A stretch of 64,000 nt of DNA from Marsupella aquatica (GCA_973895155.1 OZ316893.1:18166001-18230000); one strand, 5' to 3'. Positions 1 to 12,406 are shown, numbered from the stretch's first letter. Translations and numbers: made by a program. The notes: generated by a model not told the origin, from the sequence alone.

Positions 1-2437
1 TTGACCGACTTCTATGGAGAGGTTGCCAAGCAACCCATTTAAAAATGTACCCATTGAAGCAAAGAATTCCGGGTTCATTAGGTCATGGCCGTTGGCTCTT
101 GGGCACTGGCCTCCCTCTATCTGGGTGGGGGTGGACAAATCTAGTTCTGGGGTGATGAGCACTGGGACCGCTAGATCTGCTAAGGAGGAGGGTTCCATTG
201 GCGCAGGCATGGGGGATGGTGGTGCTTCCTCTGTGACCAAGGCCTTCGGCTTGGGGTCAACTCCCGCGGGTCAGTGGCAATGGCCGCCCGCACTTGGTTT
301 TGTGCATCCAAGGCCACGATGACTGCCATGTCTGGTAAGGAAGATGAAGCCCCCTCAGTCGGCTTTGGGATTGGAGTAGGGGTGGGTGCTGCAGGTGCCA
401 AGCTTCAGGCCTTGGGTTGGGCTTGCCTCTCTTGAGCCGGGAATACCCATCTGGCCGGGGTAAGCTTGGGCTCATTGCGTTGGGGAAGGCTTTGGCGATC
501 AAAATGGGCGTACCACTCTATAATGATCTCAATGTGGCTTGCCAAGTACGCCTTTCCCCCGAGGTAAAGGTCTTCCTTCGTTGTTCCATCTCCTCATGGA
601 ACTTCTTGACAAAGAAAGAAGCCCACGTCCTAGGCCGGTAGTTCTCAACCTGAATCACCTGAGCGGCGGATATCTCTCCCCGCGGCTCCATCATGTGGAG
701 CGTGTACCGCTGAAACTCAAGCCGCTCCGCCACCTCCGGGATGATATAGGTATGCATAAGGAAACCATTGCCCACGGACCCCTTGGGCGGGAAGCTAGAG
801 GACTGGTACTTGGCTCCCTTGCCCCCTGGTGCTCGTGACTCTACCCAATCCTTCCCTTCGGGTAAGCCAAAGATGAGTTGTAATCGTGCCTTGTTCAAGG
901 ACATTACTTGTCCGTGCGCACGGGTCTGTTGACGGGCTTTGTCAAAGTTTTGAATGAACTCCGTCATGTCTTGCCCGTAGTACCTGCAAGTGTTCCAAGG
1001 GAGAGCAACAAGGTGCTTGAACCCTTGGGTTTTCAGGTAACATGCATGCTTTGGGTGGATAATGTTTTTGTGGACATTCTCCCCCATTCGATGCATGGTC
1101 AATTTGGCCACTGCAACAGTGGCCACTAGTAAGCCGGATATTGAGGCCGGCTCCTTCCGCTTCTTACCCCAAGAATGACCCTCGGGGTGACTGGTTGAGG
1201 GGGATAATTCTCCATCTTCCCTCTCTAGTGGTGATGGTATTGCCACCGCCATTAGTACTGGTGCCGGGGCTGCAATTGTCACCGTGTTGTCTACTCGGGC
1301 TGCTTCTCGGGTTTGGGCTTGCTGGCAAGGCGGCAAGGTACCCACCATGCGTTGATGGGTACCCGGTGGATTACAAACAAGGGGAGGGGAGGGGCCTCCT
1401 CATCCTCTGAGCTTAGGTTGACTGCATTCACCACGGATTGCACCCAAGCGGGTGGTGCAACCGTTGGTGGAGAACGACTTGTGGGAGGCTGGGGCGGTGT
1501 CTGAGCCTGGCCGTTCCCAGGAAGGATGGCCGCTGGTTCCACGGGCGGAGGTGCCATGGAAGCAGATGTTGAGCCATATAATGGGGTCGTGTTGGGCCTA
1601 GGATGGGCGAGCACTTGTGCTTTGGCAAAGATGATGTCAAAATGATGCCATTGCAAGTCTATGGTTCCCGGAATTTGGAAGACTTTGTCGGGGAGGTGGA
1701 GGATGGCTTCTCCAAAGCCGGTTATACTTGTCCCCGTCGAAGAAGAGCTCGGAGATCTCTTTGTCCTTGCAATACTTACTTTCAAAGTTGAGCCCGAAGT
1801 CTTAGATCCAGTGTGAACGGCCTAACAGACGGATGCGGCGCTCAAAATGCTTCTCGGCTTTGTACCTCCACGGGTTGGTATTAGAAAATGAAGTAGCAAG
1901 ATGGCTTCCTATTGCAAGAAACTGGTACCAAAACCGGACAGCTGAACTGGAAAGGATAGGGCCGGACATATGGCAATATCAAAGGTTGGCTGGTGGCTAA
2001 GTGTGGTGCGGATGAGGAGATGGCTCAAAGCTGGCTGAGGAGTGAACAAGTGAGGTAGAGGCAGGGAAGCGCTTGCCTTTCATACTCCTGCCGTGCGTCG
2101 CCCAATCGGCCCCTCTTGCTCTTGATAGGCCAAGCTTATCATGCCCAAGGCGTACCGGCCACTCATCGGGTCCAGGTCAGAGCGTGCCAGAGGCTGCTAC
2201 CGATTTGTTTATACGGACCAGAGGTTGACTACCATAATGTGCTCCTAATCCGACGGTACGTCAGGTGCCGTGCCGCCAGCCCGATTGTGAACTCCCATTG
2301 TAAACCTATTCTAAGCATCATGACTAGCTAATTTTGTGTCGGTATGCTTATAACTACGGATTCCTATGTCTACTTTGTACGTGCTTAACAACGGGTTAGC
2401 CGTATTACTGATAACCTGCCGTGCTAGCGGTGTCACA
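1..2437 (-). mobile_element. Family-I gypsy LTR unit A, cut by the window edge
   Basis: On the minus strand this unit starts at 2437 with TGTGACACCGC and runs left out of the window. The first 170 or so bases match, base for base over long stretches, the starts of two other units here: 32751 (+) and 44529 (-). A TATA-like stretch (about 2086) lies near 350 bp from the start, and the ORF follows about 110 nt later, the same layout as in those copies. The flank to the right (2438 on) is not pol-like, so this is either a 5' LTR of a full element or a solo LTR. The far end and the target duplication are not visible. The family assignment is from direct sequence similarity; calling it an LTR is inference from copy D, where it follows directly after an integrase. 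Confidence 0.7.
518..1969 (-). pseudogene. Broken family-I LTR ORF (TQG domain protein)
   Basis: The likely start is the ATG near 1969. Reading shifts frame at least twice before 1348. The N-terminal part contains a block around LPDKVFQIPGTIDLQ that is shared with copies C and D, then a Pro/Ser-rich linker with VQSVVNAVNLS. The segment 518-1348 holds the recurring core: HPKHACYLKTQGFKHLVALPW, a D-x-TEF block, GQVMSLNKARLQLIFGLP, then ERLEFQRYTLHMMEPRGEIS and a WASFFVKKFHEEM block. This core is shared with copies C and D and more distantly with elements B, F and E. The function is unknown. It is not a recognisable capsid or nucleocapsid protein: no zinc knuckle is seen. The position just downstream of a TATA-like box suggests it is the first ORF on the element RNA. 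Confidence 0.6.
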
Positions 2438-3307
2438 ACTTTCACCCTGAGAGTTTGCATCTCTAGATGATGTAAGCTTAGGTCAAGAATGTAGAGACAT
2501 TGGGTTGTATTGTTTGGGTGCCTGAAGAACCAACAGTGCGCAAATTGTTGCACTCCCACCTGTAACTTACACCATGTTTTCACCATATGGCATGATGTCC
2601 ACAACACATCTTATAGTTTTGGTTCAAATATTCTCCTCCATGAATATGAATACACTAGCACAACAATTCCCCCCAAAATGCCTTGTCAGCTTCAAAGTGT
2701 AGAATCTTGGTTTGAACTACAATCACTATGTTAACTAGGATTTGCTCTAACCCTAGTTCAAGGGATTGCTCCTTATCTTCTCCATGTTCTCAATGGTGTA
2801 AGAACATAAAAAGAGAATGTTCAAGAGAGAACATAAAGCACATAGCAAGAAATGAGAGCTTGAAGAGGAACAATTATGATGATGCTTCTAAGTAGACACA
2901 TAATCGCTAATAAAGTTTTATCATTCCAGTGGACGAAGACCACCTTGAGTTGAACCACCTAACAATTGAGTAAGTGTATGGCTGAAGTGTTTTCCTAATC
3001 AGGTTTCTCCCCACACAAAGGCAGCTGCACATAGAGGTGGACAATCATTGCCAACACCATGATCCACAAAAAAGACATCAAACCTATATATTGGCCCACA
3101 TACAATCCATGCTCCAATGATCCATTCCAACAATCATAAAAATAAAGACATTATACCGGACTGCATGGAAACAATCCTGCCTTTTCAATTGTTTGTAAGC
3201 AAACAGTCCAAGATTTGGTGGGATACCATATTATGTTGTTTGATTGACAAAGATGTAATTGGTGCTACAATGTCCTGGGACAGAAGGCAGTGAATGAGAA
3301 GTTTGGG

Positions 3308-3527
3308 CTTTGGGCTTTCTGACTTATATGGCCAGTGGAGATTTAAAGCCTAGTAGTGAGATGGGTCTGCAACTACTGGCCTTTGGGCATTCTGGATTTT
3401 ATGTACCCAGTGGAGGTTTGAAGCTAGTCATGAGATGGGTCTGCAACTACTAGGCTTTGGACTTTATGGCTTTTATATGGCCAGTGGAGGTTTAGAGCCA
3501 AGTCATGAGATGAGAATGCACCTACTG
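3308..3527. repeat. Three imperfect 74-bp tandem copies
   Basis: Units start at 3308, 3381 and 3455. Each begins CTTTGGGC-like, contains ATGG/ACCCAGTGGAGRTTT and ends with GAGATGGGTCTGCAACTACT or a close variant. No coding content is evident. Confidence 0.75.
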
Positions 3528-3604
3528 GCGCTCACTCACCATGTTGACAACAATGTACAAGCGCATTGGCAAACAACTAGCTCATCATCTGGTTCCCGTA
3601 CTAA

Positions 3605-4410
3605 TTAGTCCACAGTAGACATGAGAGAATGTCTAGGATGCTTGGTTGACCATCCAGTAGGTGCAGCCGAAATGGTTCCCCAGAGTTTATCCCGAAATTG
3701 GATTTCGAGAAAGGTGTTGACAAGGTGACTCATACGTACATCATGAGTATAATCTGGGACTAAATGCAAGAGTTGTATCTCTAGTACAAGCTCTGCTGGA
3801 AAAATGCATAGTTGCTCAAAATCCACAGCAACGGATTGACACGTAGGCAATCCCAATCTGTGGCATGATGTTCCTCAAGACTTGGGAAGCTTCACCAAAC
3901 TCAGGAAGATGATCTGTAAGGACTTCCTCTGGGAGTACAACTCGCAGTGAGGGAGGAGGAAAGGCAAAGCCCAAGGTAATGGGCTGTCTCGGTTTCGAAG
4001 ACATGCAAAACCACTCATATGCCTTGCTCAGCAGATGGTTAGCTAAGGCTCTAGACTAATCTGACCGGCGTGAGCATGAAGAGAACCCGAAGAGAACCAC
4101 TGGAGGAACTTTAAGCAGATTAGGAGCCAGTATTTTGCACAGACCTCAAGGTGCTGATTACACCAAGTTTTCGTGAACTACACACCAGAAAAATCCACGG
4201 AAGGCACTGATAAAGGATCTGCGACCTGAAGAAGGGTGCAGTTCCACAATTGAGTATCCTCTCTCCAATCTCCAGTAATTGAACGCATGAACAAATTGAC
4301 AATTTATTCGGTACCAAGAACTTCTAGTGGGATTTAAACCCATAAAGCCTGCCAATTTAAGTTTGAGGACCGGATCTCTGATCTGAAAAATTGTGCTCAT
4401 GCACACCACT
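3605..4410 (-). other. Possible decayed coding fragments, family unknown
   Basis: On the minus strand two overlapping frames around 3605-4004 read through plausible protein: a stretch around LPEEVLTDHLPEFGEASQVL, then, one frame over, VDFEQLCIFPAELVLEIQLL. A further open stretch lies at 4158-4409. The frames join only by a shift, so this could be exons of an undescribed gene or a degraded one. I do not recognise the family, and no splice model could be confirmed. Confidence 0.25.
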
Positions 4411-4660
4411 TGGTGAATGCTACTAAGTCTTCAATGACTATAGAGGCAATGATGCTTTGAAAGAATAGTAAAACAACAATTGGTTGTCAGTCAAAAGCAT
4501 TTGAGCAAGACAAGCAATTAGAAGGAGAACTCAGAACTCCCGACACATTTAATAAAAAACTATCGGTAATAATGATTCGAACCGGACGTGACATAACATT
4601 GAAGATAAGTTGGGTCATTCTCTGTTCCCACACTGGCAGGAAAAGAAGAAAAACAAACCA

Positions 4661-4689
4661 AACATGAACATGAACATGAACATGAACAT
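4661..4689. repeat. (ATGAAC)n microsatellite
   Basis: Just under five copies of the hexamer ATGAAC in tandem. Confidence 0.8.
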
Positions 4690-5415
4690 ATTGAATGTGA
4701 GACTTACACCTTTCATCTGGTGCGGTATATTTAGAAATGTTAAATGTCGTTGGTTAAAAGACTTTGGCTCTTCAATTGTTTTAGATTTGAACGGTCTTCC
4801 TACAATAAAGCTGCCTCCCTTTCTTGTCTGTTTTTTAGCGACCTGCAGCAGCTGACAATAGTCAAATCTAGCTCGCGATACATCGACCCTACAACAAGAG
4901 AACAAAGTTGAAATGACTTATGATAACATCTGCCCTCTGAACTCTAGACATCATAGCAAAATTTAGAGGGCGTGTCTCTTGATACCATATCCCCTGGTAC
5001 CGGGGCAACATAAGCGCACACTATGGTTGCATGAAATTTCAGAGTCCTTTCCATCTCACAATGTAGCGAGGTTGTCTAGGTGGATCTTCAAGAATCAACA
5101 ATCCTCTCCACAACATCGAAGAGATTAATTCTTCATAAACTTTGGTTCGAAAAACATGGAAGTGCTCTTAGACAACTAAACCAACATATAGACTGTTTGA
5201 ATCTAACTTGCTTCACACTCCAAATTTTATGCTGTAATATAGATATAGATGCTAAACATCAACAGACCACTTGAAGGATATCATTCCTCAACCAAATATG
5301 TCCCAGCATGCAAACCTTAGCGCTTTCAGTGCAATTCGGTAATTAGTCCATGATGATGCTCAAACAACAAGCTACTCCTGTGGCCAACAAGAGGTATATG
5401 AGGAAGCTTTGAACT

Positions 5416-5523
5416 GTCACTAGGCCACGTTGGTACACGTACTCACTAATAAGCACTGAGGAGCATGCAGTCACTAAGCCACGTTGGTACACGTACTCAC
5501 TAATAAGCACTGAGGAGCATGCA
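5416..5523. repeat. 54-bp tandem duplication
   Basis: Two copies starting at 5416 and 5470 are almost identical (GTCACTAGGCC versus GTCACTAAGCC at the start), which points to a recent duplication. Confidence 0.85.
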
Positions 5524-6085
5524 CAAAATACAGGCAGAAGCATCAAATCAAGAACTGCAACAGAATTTTTTTATTTGTAGATGTTTTTTAAAAGTGGGAG
5601 CACATGTTTACTTTACACGTAATTCGATAATCCATTTTAGCCCTTGCTAATCAAAAGCCCGTTGTCCATCAACTTGACCTATTCTTCCCAGAGGAGTTTC
5701 ACACGACTGTGTGATCGTCCCTTGCGTAGACTGCAAGCTGGTGAATCGGCCGGGAAGGGAGTAAATCAAACCTGATAGGAGCTAGAACGGGAAGTCGTCA
5801 GTTTACACTTGACAATGGACTCTACAGCTTTCTGTCATCCTCGACACTAAAGGCATTCAACATAACAACAAGGATCTGTACATGGGTCAGGTGCTCCAAA
5901 CTAAACAATCAAGAAGTCTGTAAGCAGACATACCGTTATCAAAACTGATGTAGGACAATTCGTTGTTGACTACGGTTGTGATAGACCTTTAGTTGATAAA
6001 CTTGCTACGTGATTCTCCTCAGAGACTCTGTACACCGCGATGGTACATGCCAGCACTTCAGATGCTGCTGTCAACTTGTCCCAGG

Positions 6086-7951
6086 TTAATCACTGTCAAT
6101 GTAGTTATCCATTTCTAAAATGGCAGCTCTCCTTGTCTCGAATCGTGCTGAGTTAGGCTTTTCCCCGTGAAGATGCTCCCATTTTGCAATGTGACCATCC
6201 CATGACGAGCTAACCAGCATAGGTTCCGTTGGATGCCAACTAACATCCCGGACTGTTCCTCTATGGAATGATAGCCTTGCTATTCGGTGGCCACTTAACA
6301 CATCGTAAATATAAACATAGCCATCATGTGAGCCCGTGTATATGTACTTCTGTCCTGTGCTGAACATAGGAGAAAAATAGCATCGTATCAGTGTTTGCAG
6401 AACAACATGACCTTTGTATGTCATCACTGATTGATCATAAGGATGCTTCAGACCCTTATCCCTTCCTGGATAGTCATCCCACCGATAATCCCAACGGAAG
6501 GCTGGAATCTTGGCCGGCCTGGCTCTACTTGGTGGTCCCGAAGACATTTTCCTAATGTCCCACAGCTTGATGGTTTGATCTTTGCTGTTGGAAATAAAAT
6601 ACTGCCCGTCACCAAAACTATCTATGAATGTAATGCCCTCCAAATGCCCCTCAAGAACTCCCACAGCCCGGGATTTTTGTGCGAAACATCGCCGATCCCA
6701 CACTTTGCAATTGTTGTCATCACTTCCCGAATAAATCAAGTGACTTGAACTGTCAGCAAAAGCGACAGCATTTACATCATCCTTGTGAGCAACCACACGG
6801 AATGTGGGTTTGTTAGCCTCTAAATCATAGACGTAAATTGACTTGTCACTAGTTCCTGCCACAATCTCCCGACCATCATGAGAGAATTGCAATGACCATA
6901 TTCCAAATGAATTTTCTCCTCTTGAACCGGCTGCAAAATCCAAACCCTCATGTATATCCGTTATATTAGCCAAAGACTCGATACCTCCAGATTCACTCCC
7001 AACATTCACCAGATGAACCAATGGCGTTATGGAAGCGTACACCAGAAAGCGTTGATCGGGAGACAGGGCAGTCTCAGTCACTGTCCACCGTAAGTTCCGA
7101 GCTAACACATCTTTTTGAAGCGCCCAGTTCTTATCCACGTTGTAAATTCTTATGCGCTGGTCCTGAAATCCTGCGACAAACAACGATCCATCAGCAGAAA
7201 ATTGCCCAGTGTAGGCACGACTGTGTAACTGTTCCACAACTGTCGGCCCATCAGTTGGCAAATATTTGGTGCCTACATGGCAGCGTTCAGCACGAGAGAA
7301 CTTTCCGTTCCTGGAAACGTTAATTTCCCTTCCAGCCAGCATGGCATAAGCATTGACATTTTCACCAGGCTTCACTCTCCCAAATTTAGCCGAATCTTCA
7401 CACGCTGCAGAGCGATGTTTGATAAGTTGCCCAATTGAACAGTCATCCAACCCACAGTTCTCTGGTCCTTCTGACGGCCCCACATTGAAATCTTCGTCAG
7501 CTCTTCCTTCTTCCAATTCATCGCTATCGTCCTCATCGTCATCGTCGTTAACAAAACACTCATACTCATCAGCGTCTTCTTCCGCCCGTCTACCGCTACG
7601 TCGCCCAGACCTGGTCCTCGTTCCACTGAAGTTCCCGTTTCCTCCTTCGTTACTTCCTTCTCCTCTCCGCAAACCTAATCTACCTGCAAGCCAAATCGCC
7701 GATCCCGTGAAACCAGCAGGGAAACCACGACCATTTCTCCCCGGCCCAGTCATTTCCAGGAGTTGAACCAACTCGAGGAACCGACTGTAGTTATCGGAAG
7801 AGTTAGCCAGAGCGCTTAGTGCTACTGATGCAGTCTTTGTGTTCGTCGTCTCCGACCAATCATGTACTGCAAATGTCAATTTAAGTCCGTGAACAAATGA
7901 CCACAGTACCACGACCTTGAGAGCCTTCTGAGTGAGTCGATTCCTCAACAA
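6086..7951 (-). CDS. LEC14B/DCAF11-type WD40-repeat protein
   Basis: A 621-codon open frame without introns. The first 70 or so residues are of uncertain reality; a second ATG in the context EMTGPGRNGRG could be the true start. A Ser/Arg stretch and a strongly acidic segment (about residues 120-160, DDDDEDDSDELEE) come first, then the LEC14B-like segment DCSIGQLIKHRS, and from about residue 245 a seven-blade WD40 propeller with blades such as IYVYDLEANKP, CKVWDRR, IKLWDIRK, VYIYDVLSGH and HIAKWEHLHG. Two WDxR motifs (VWDRR, LWDIR) are the type used by CUL4-DDB1 substrate receptors. In animals the family is DCAF11/WDR23, in plants LEC14B; a role as a CRL4 substrate receptor is inferred from the family. 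It is the only ordinary host gene found in the window. Confidence 0.88.
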   Translation of the reverse strand: MLRNRLTQKALKVVVLWSFVHGLKLTFAVHDWSETTNTKTASVALSALANSSDNYSRFLELVQLLEMTGPGRNGRGFPAGFTGSAIWLAGRLGLRRGEGSNEGGNGNFSGTRTRSGRRSGRRAEEDADEYECFVNDDDDEDDSDELEEGRADEDFNVGPSEGPENCGLDDCSIGQLIKHRSAACEDSAKFGRVKPGENVNAYAMLAGREINVSRNGKFSRAERCHVGTKYLPTDGPTVVEQLHSRAYTGQFSADGSLFVAGFQDQRIRIYNVDKNWALQKDVLARNLRWTVTETALSPDQRFLVYASITPLVHLVNVGSESGGIESLANITDIHEGLDFAAGSRGENSFGIWSLQFSHDGREIVAGTSDKSIYVYDLEANKPTFRVVAHKDDVNAVAFADSSSHLIYSGSDDNNCKVWDRRCFAQKSRAVGVLEGHLEGITFIDSFGDGQYFISNSKDQTIKLWDIRKMSSGPPSRARPAKIPAFRWDYRWDDYPGRDKGLKHPYDQSVMTYKGHVVLQTLIRCYFSPMFSTGQKYIYTGSHDGYVYIYDVLSGHRIARLSFHRGTVRDVSWHPTEPMLVSSSWDGHIAKWEHLHGEKPNSARFETRRAAILEMDNYIDSD

Positions 7952-8680
7952 CGCAATAGATAGTTATATTTCCAATAAGATGCCATGCCTGTCCTGTACT
8001 ATTCTCCCTCCAGCAAGTCTACTCCCTCCTCAAAGGTTCAATTGTATATCTGACGATAGGAAGCTTCTAACCACATCTCCAGGAACTCTCAAATGATGGC
8101 ATTCACACAATCTTAACTATCCTAGATGATGCTTTGTCCTACCCTGTCGTTCGACAAACTCGCTGGCGTAGTAAACGAAGACAGTCCGCCTAGGAATCAA
8201 TCGACATGGGACCCCTCGTGTCGCCTCGCACCTCTCTCAATTACCGCAACGTCAGAGCTCCGCCGCGTCACTCTTCCACCCAAGTACACGCAAGACGTTC
8301 AAAAGCACTGTCGCGTGAAAGAGTCCCTCATGGAATCAGTCAGCACAACTGTGCAGCAGCAGCTCACTCTTATTAGCACTTGAGGGAGTAGAGAAATACA
8401 CTTATTTTCGGCAACTTCTTCCGTTTGAAGCAGAGACTGCGGTCACAGGCAACTTACAATTCCTTACAACTCAAAAGGACATAATCCAAGCCCTTTGTTT
8501 GTAGGCGAAAATTAGCCAATCTTACCTACCTATGATACTCGGGCTAAAATAAAAATAAAATCTTTTCCATTGGCCACCATCAATCGGGCTAATTTAAAAA
8601 TATATATCTTTTCCATTGGCCCACCATCAAATGCACCATGGGGGAGTAACCAGAAAGTACACTCTAATTTTTAAAATTTT

Positions 8681-8788
8681 GATTTTATTTAGTGTGAACC
8701 CCAAGGATGGGAAACCAGCATGCCAAGGCAAGCTGATTTTATTCACTGTGAAACCCAAGGATCGGCAAAGCAGCATGCCAAGGCAAGC
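8681..8788. repeat. 54-bp tandem duplication
   Basis: Copies start at 8681 and 8735; both run GATTTTATT...GTGAA..CCAAGGAT and end with GCATGCCAAGGCAAGC. Several mismatches separate them. Confidence 0.8.
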
Positions 8789-8839
8789 AAGCAGCACCCA
8801 GGAGCGTGGAGCAGGCAAAAAATAACCAAAACCGAGGGT

Positions 8840-8857
8840 GGGGGGGGGGGGGGGGGA
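8840..8857 (+). repeat. G18 homopolymer
   Basis: An uninterrupted run of 18 G on the plus strand, preceded by GAGGGT. It could form a G-quadruplex and is prone to length change. Confidence 0.8.
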
Positions 8858-9334
8858 ACCAAACCCACACCACAAGAGAAAGAGCATGCTTCACTGCCTC
8901 AACCTCTCAGCTTCAGATACAAGAGTAGTCAGGAGGGATTCAGACCCCTATACCCAGTGTCATGAAAGTTGGCAGTGAGCAATAAGCAAGTGCTTGCCAA
9001 GTGACATCCTAAGCTATTCAGCCTCAAGCACTAGGCAATCTAATATGCAAGAGGACCATTATCCTACTAGTAGATACAATCTGGATGTAATTACAGTAAC
9101 TTTTCCCCCTTGTCTATCATCAGTAAATATCCTAGGCAAAGTAAAACCCTTATCCCATTGAGACTTTAAAGTAGACAGGAACCAGGTCGCACAAATGCTC
9201 TCTTTCAGCAGCAATCACTTATCTGGCCCTATAAGTAGTCCCCTGTGCCTATTCCTGGGAGGTGTGGCAGCACTAATAGCGGTCAGATGATCCAAGGTTT
9301 CAGCCAGCAGTGAGTGGGTATTAAAGCACCGTCT

Positions 9335-11320
9335 TTAATCTGGGCCAAAGGTCTGTGCATTCCTAGCCGGATAAACTCTCCGGCAATATTTGATATAGCA
9401 GGGACAATCTTGATGTGTGAAAGCTAAAGCAACCTGGTCTATGCTGAGAATGAAGTAGAACACTGAGCTTGAAGTTGGGGTCAATACTTCTCTCTTCCAG
9501 CCAACCATTAGCACTACTCCAAGAGTGCCGGGCATGTAAACATTCAAATAATAAATGGGAAATGGTCTCAACCATCCCACCCTGAGCATATACCACAGCA
9601 GCCATCTGTTTTCCTATTCAGAGCCCACGAGCCAGTGAAGAGTCCTTGAGCAAGAATATGCCATACAAACACTTGGCCAGAGTTGAAAGTCAAAGGACCA
9701 TCAGTGTCTCCAAACAACACTCCAGCCATCCTTGGTGAATCTGTTATCCCAGCTTTGATTTAACCGAAAATGATGAGGTCATGCAGGACAAAACAAATCA
9801 TAGACTCTACAGTTCACAATTCCAAAATTCTTGATTGCCGTGTGTCTTTGTCAGCCCTGCGCCATTGTCGGGCCAGCAAATCAGAGCTGCTCCCTCGGAA
9901 TGTAGAAATATGTATCACTACTATAAGAGTAGGATACAAGTTCATGTGTCTCTCAGCTGTCCTCGTAAACAAGTTAGTCGGGTTTCTACAGCTATCCAGG
10001 CTCCAGGAGTAATAGACCAGAAGTCATATGTCTTTCTCACTCCTCCAATACATACTAGCATTGTACAAAAGTCCTCTTGTAGATCATAAAATCTATGCAA
10101 GCATCAAAGAAGATTTTCCAATCCACAATGGCCATTCCCCTCACCTTCTCCCAGGCGCTCCATAGATGGCTGTGCCGACCAGTATGCCATATAATCTTGG
10201 GGTGCTCAGCAACATCTTGTCAGTCATAGAGTACCCATTCCTGCTTATCATATTGTCAATCATAGAGTACCTATTCCTGCGTATCATCTTGAAGTTTCTC
10301 CATTTGGCAAGTCCAAATTAGCAGAGTACAAATGTTCCCACTAAAAGTTAGGGTTGTCCTATCGTTTGTAAACCATTTGCATCTGAGTGACTTCTTAAGT
10401 CTTTCAAGCCAAGCCCCCCCTTCAATCTTAGGCCTGGAAATCCTCTCCCATGCATCAAAGGGATCGGAGGCCCACCCAACTCATTCTGCTGGCCCCAAAG
10501 AAACATATGGTTCAATGCAATAATTTTCTTTACCAACACTTCTGATGATTCAACGATTCCTATGGTAAGTTGGTATTGCTTTCAGCACAAGATAAATAAT
10601 CTCATCAGTTATCAATCATCTCTATCAGCCAGCCTGATATTAGCTGCTGCCTCATCTCAAAGAGGCTGCCGAGCTGCAGCACAAGAAAAAAATTGAGAAT
10701 TTGTTTTTGATTTCTTTTCAAAACTTAAGGGAGAATGCTTTTTTAATTGTTTACTAAGGGGTGTTTGTACCAAACGGGCACCCCATCTTGGCAAGGTCAG
10801 TGAGATGGGCCCCCGTCCATACGGTACAAATGCAAAAAAAAAACGCTTTTTTGGCCCATTTTTTGGTCCTTACGCCTATCTTGACGAGGTCATCTGAGAC
10901 TGAGTCAATCTTGGCAAGGTTAGCCAAGATTAAGTCAATCTCAGTTGCCCAGCTGAGATGCGAGGAGGTGCAAAGGTCCCATCTCAGCTGAGATTCAGAA
11001 TTTTTTTGGCATCGAAATTGATAACTGATGACGTTATGTACCCCTAGCAACACTGCTTGATGTGCAGTGAATGAAAGAACATCTGTGGACCATGAAGACA
11101 ACCTAGCACCAATTCTGTCCAGACAAAAGGAATGAAGTTGTGACATAGGAAGACCACATCCAAACATGCCACCCAAGTATTGTTGTACTTCTTTAGGTTC
11201 ACTGATTTTGAAGCCAAAATTTCTGAGCCAAACCAGGTTCTTCTCCACAACAAAAGGAATTACCACAAATTTCTTCAGATTCAGCTTGGCACATGTTGCC
11301 AATTCATAGCAGCCCAAAGC
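9335..11320 (-). pseudogene. Decayed LINE reverse transcriptase, C-terminal part
   Basis: Three minus-strand blocks in the right order match the end of plant LINE ORF2. The block near 11040-11310 has KFVVIPF..EKNLVWLRNFGFKIS, then VQQYLGGMFG and RLSSWS...LSFTAHQAV. Near 10350-10540 comes NHMFLWGQ...GGLGLKDLRS, the usual end of the RT thumb. Near 9363-9605 comes GGMVETISHLLFECLHARHSW, the zinc-binding region that follows RT in plant LINEs. Stops and frameshifts break all of them. The stretch about 10680-11035 between the first two blocks is not LINE-like. It contains a short palindromic segment, GTTTGTACCAAAC, and runs of A and T, and may be a small secondary insertion. Confidence 0.7.
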
Positions 11321-12406
11321 ATTCCTTGCCAGTTAAAAAGCATAATCTGTAGCGGAATGAACATGCCTAAATTTCCCACTAATAATTAGAAGCAGATATA
11401 TAGAGAGGGTGATATTGAATGCCCTGCACTCTATTCAATGCAATTTCATTGTTCAGAAAGTCCATCATATCAAAGGAATTGTATGGTGCAAGCAAACAGG
11501 AGTTTGACCTGGTAGGGGAAAGGTTGCCGTTTGGACAAGGCAGATTGTAGATATCTTGATTGTTCAAGGTTCACTGACAATGAGGCGGGGACAATGCGCC
11601 AGAATTTAGATGAGCTTGCCAATTCTACGGACAGGGAGACCAGTAGTGAACCTAGTAGTAGTTTGGTTTTGGATGATTTAGAAGATGAGGTTTCCAACTA
11701 AATCTAGTCATGAGTAGGACAGTATGGCAGGGTTAGAATCTACTCTTACACGTTTACTATGTGGAATCTTTATGAGATCCTTGCTTTGAATGGAAAAGGG
11801 GACCAATATTTAATGAAACACTCTTATATTCCAGGCTGGATTGTTTTCAGTGTAAAGGTGTGGAGACTCAAGACTGGAAATGGATATGGGAATCATGAAT
11901 GCTTGTCTTTGTTTACTATAAGAGAGGGCAATAACTGCAATTTGTAACCTTGGTTTTCCCGCAATTGATGTATTCTTAACATGAGCATAGAATAAGCCTT
12001 GCTAGCAATAGTGCCTCGCTAACAAAGCTTTGTCAACCTGCTTTACCATCGTCTCAGCATAGCAGGGAAGAGGAAAAGGCTTGAGCATTGTTAAACTTTT
12101 CGGAGCACAAGTATGGAGAATGTTCTATCCTCAACACCAACAACAAATCTTCCAAAGTATTCTCCAGCAAAAAACAAGCTTGCATTGCGCACAGTCTAAT
12201 CAAGCACTATATCCCTTGGGCTTTGTGAGGAACTCCATCACGACTTGCATGAACCCAATTTATAGCCTTCTCAATTCAACAACAGATGTTGTTGGACACG
12301 GATCAATCTTTGAGTAACAAACACTTAGCATTGGCTTTTGTCAGGCATCTTTTGAAGACCCCATTGGAACATATGACAGGTCTTTGGGAATCTTAGCATT
12401 GAATTC
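11321..12406. other. Intergenic DNA, no gene seen
   Basis: AT-rich, only short open frames without recognisable protein. It ends at the left target site of element H. Confidence 0.5.

Larger units (their letters stand above)
2438..6085. other. Host intergenic DNA with short repeats
   Basis: AT-rich sequence with no long open frame. It holds a three-copy 74-bp repeat (3308-3527), an ATGAAC microsatellite (4661-4689), a 54-bp tandem duplication (5416-5523) and, on the minus strand between about 3605 and 4410, short open stretches that read like pieces of a coding sequence. The part next to 6085 is presumably the 3' flank of the WD40 gene. Confidence 0.5.
7952..9334. other. Upstream flank of the WD40 gene, no further gene
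   Basis: This should contain the promoter and 5' leader of the WD40 gene, but I see no clear TATA box. It contains a shorter direct repeat around the motif TCTTTTCCATTGGC (about 8560 and 8607), a 54-bp tandem duplication and a run of 18 G. Confidence 0.5.

Noticed and set aside
5343-5546. Open frame with a repeated SSVLISEYVYQRGLVTACS-like peptide
   Set aside because: It is simply the 54-bp tandem duplication (a multiple of three) read in one frame; no flanking protein supports a gene.
10745-11035. MITE inside the LINE remnant
   Set aside because: A palindromic GTTTGTACCAAAC stretch is present, but I could not find matching ends or a target duplication.
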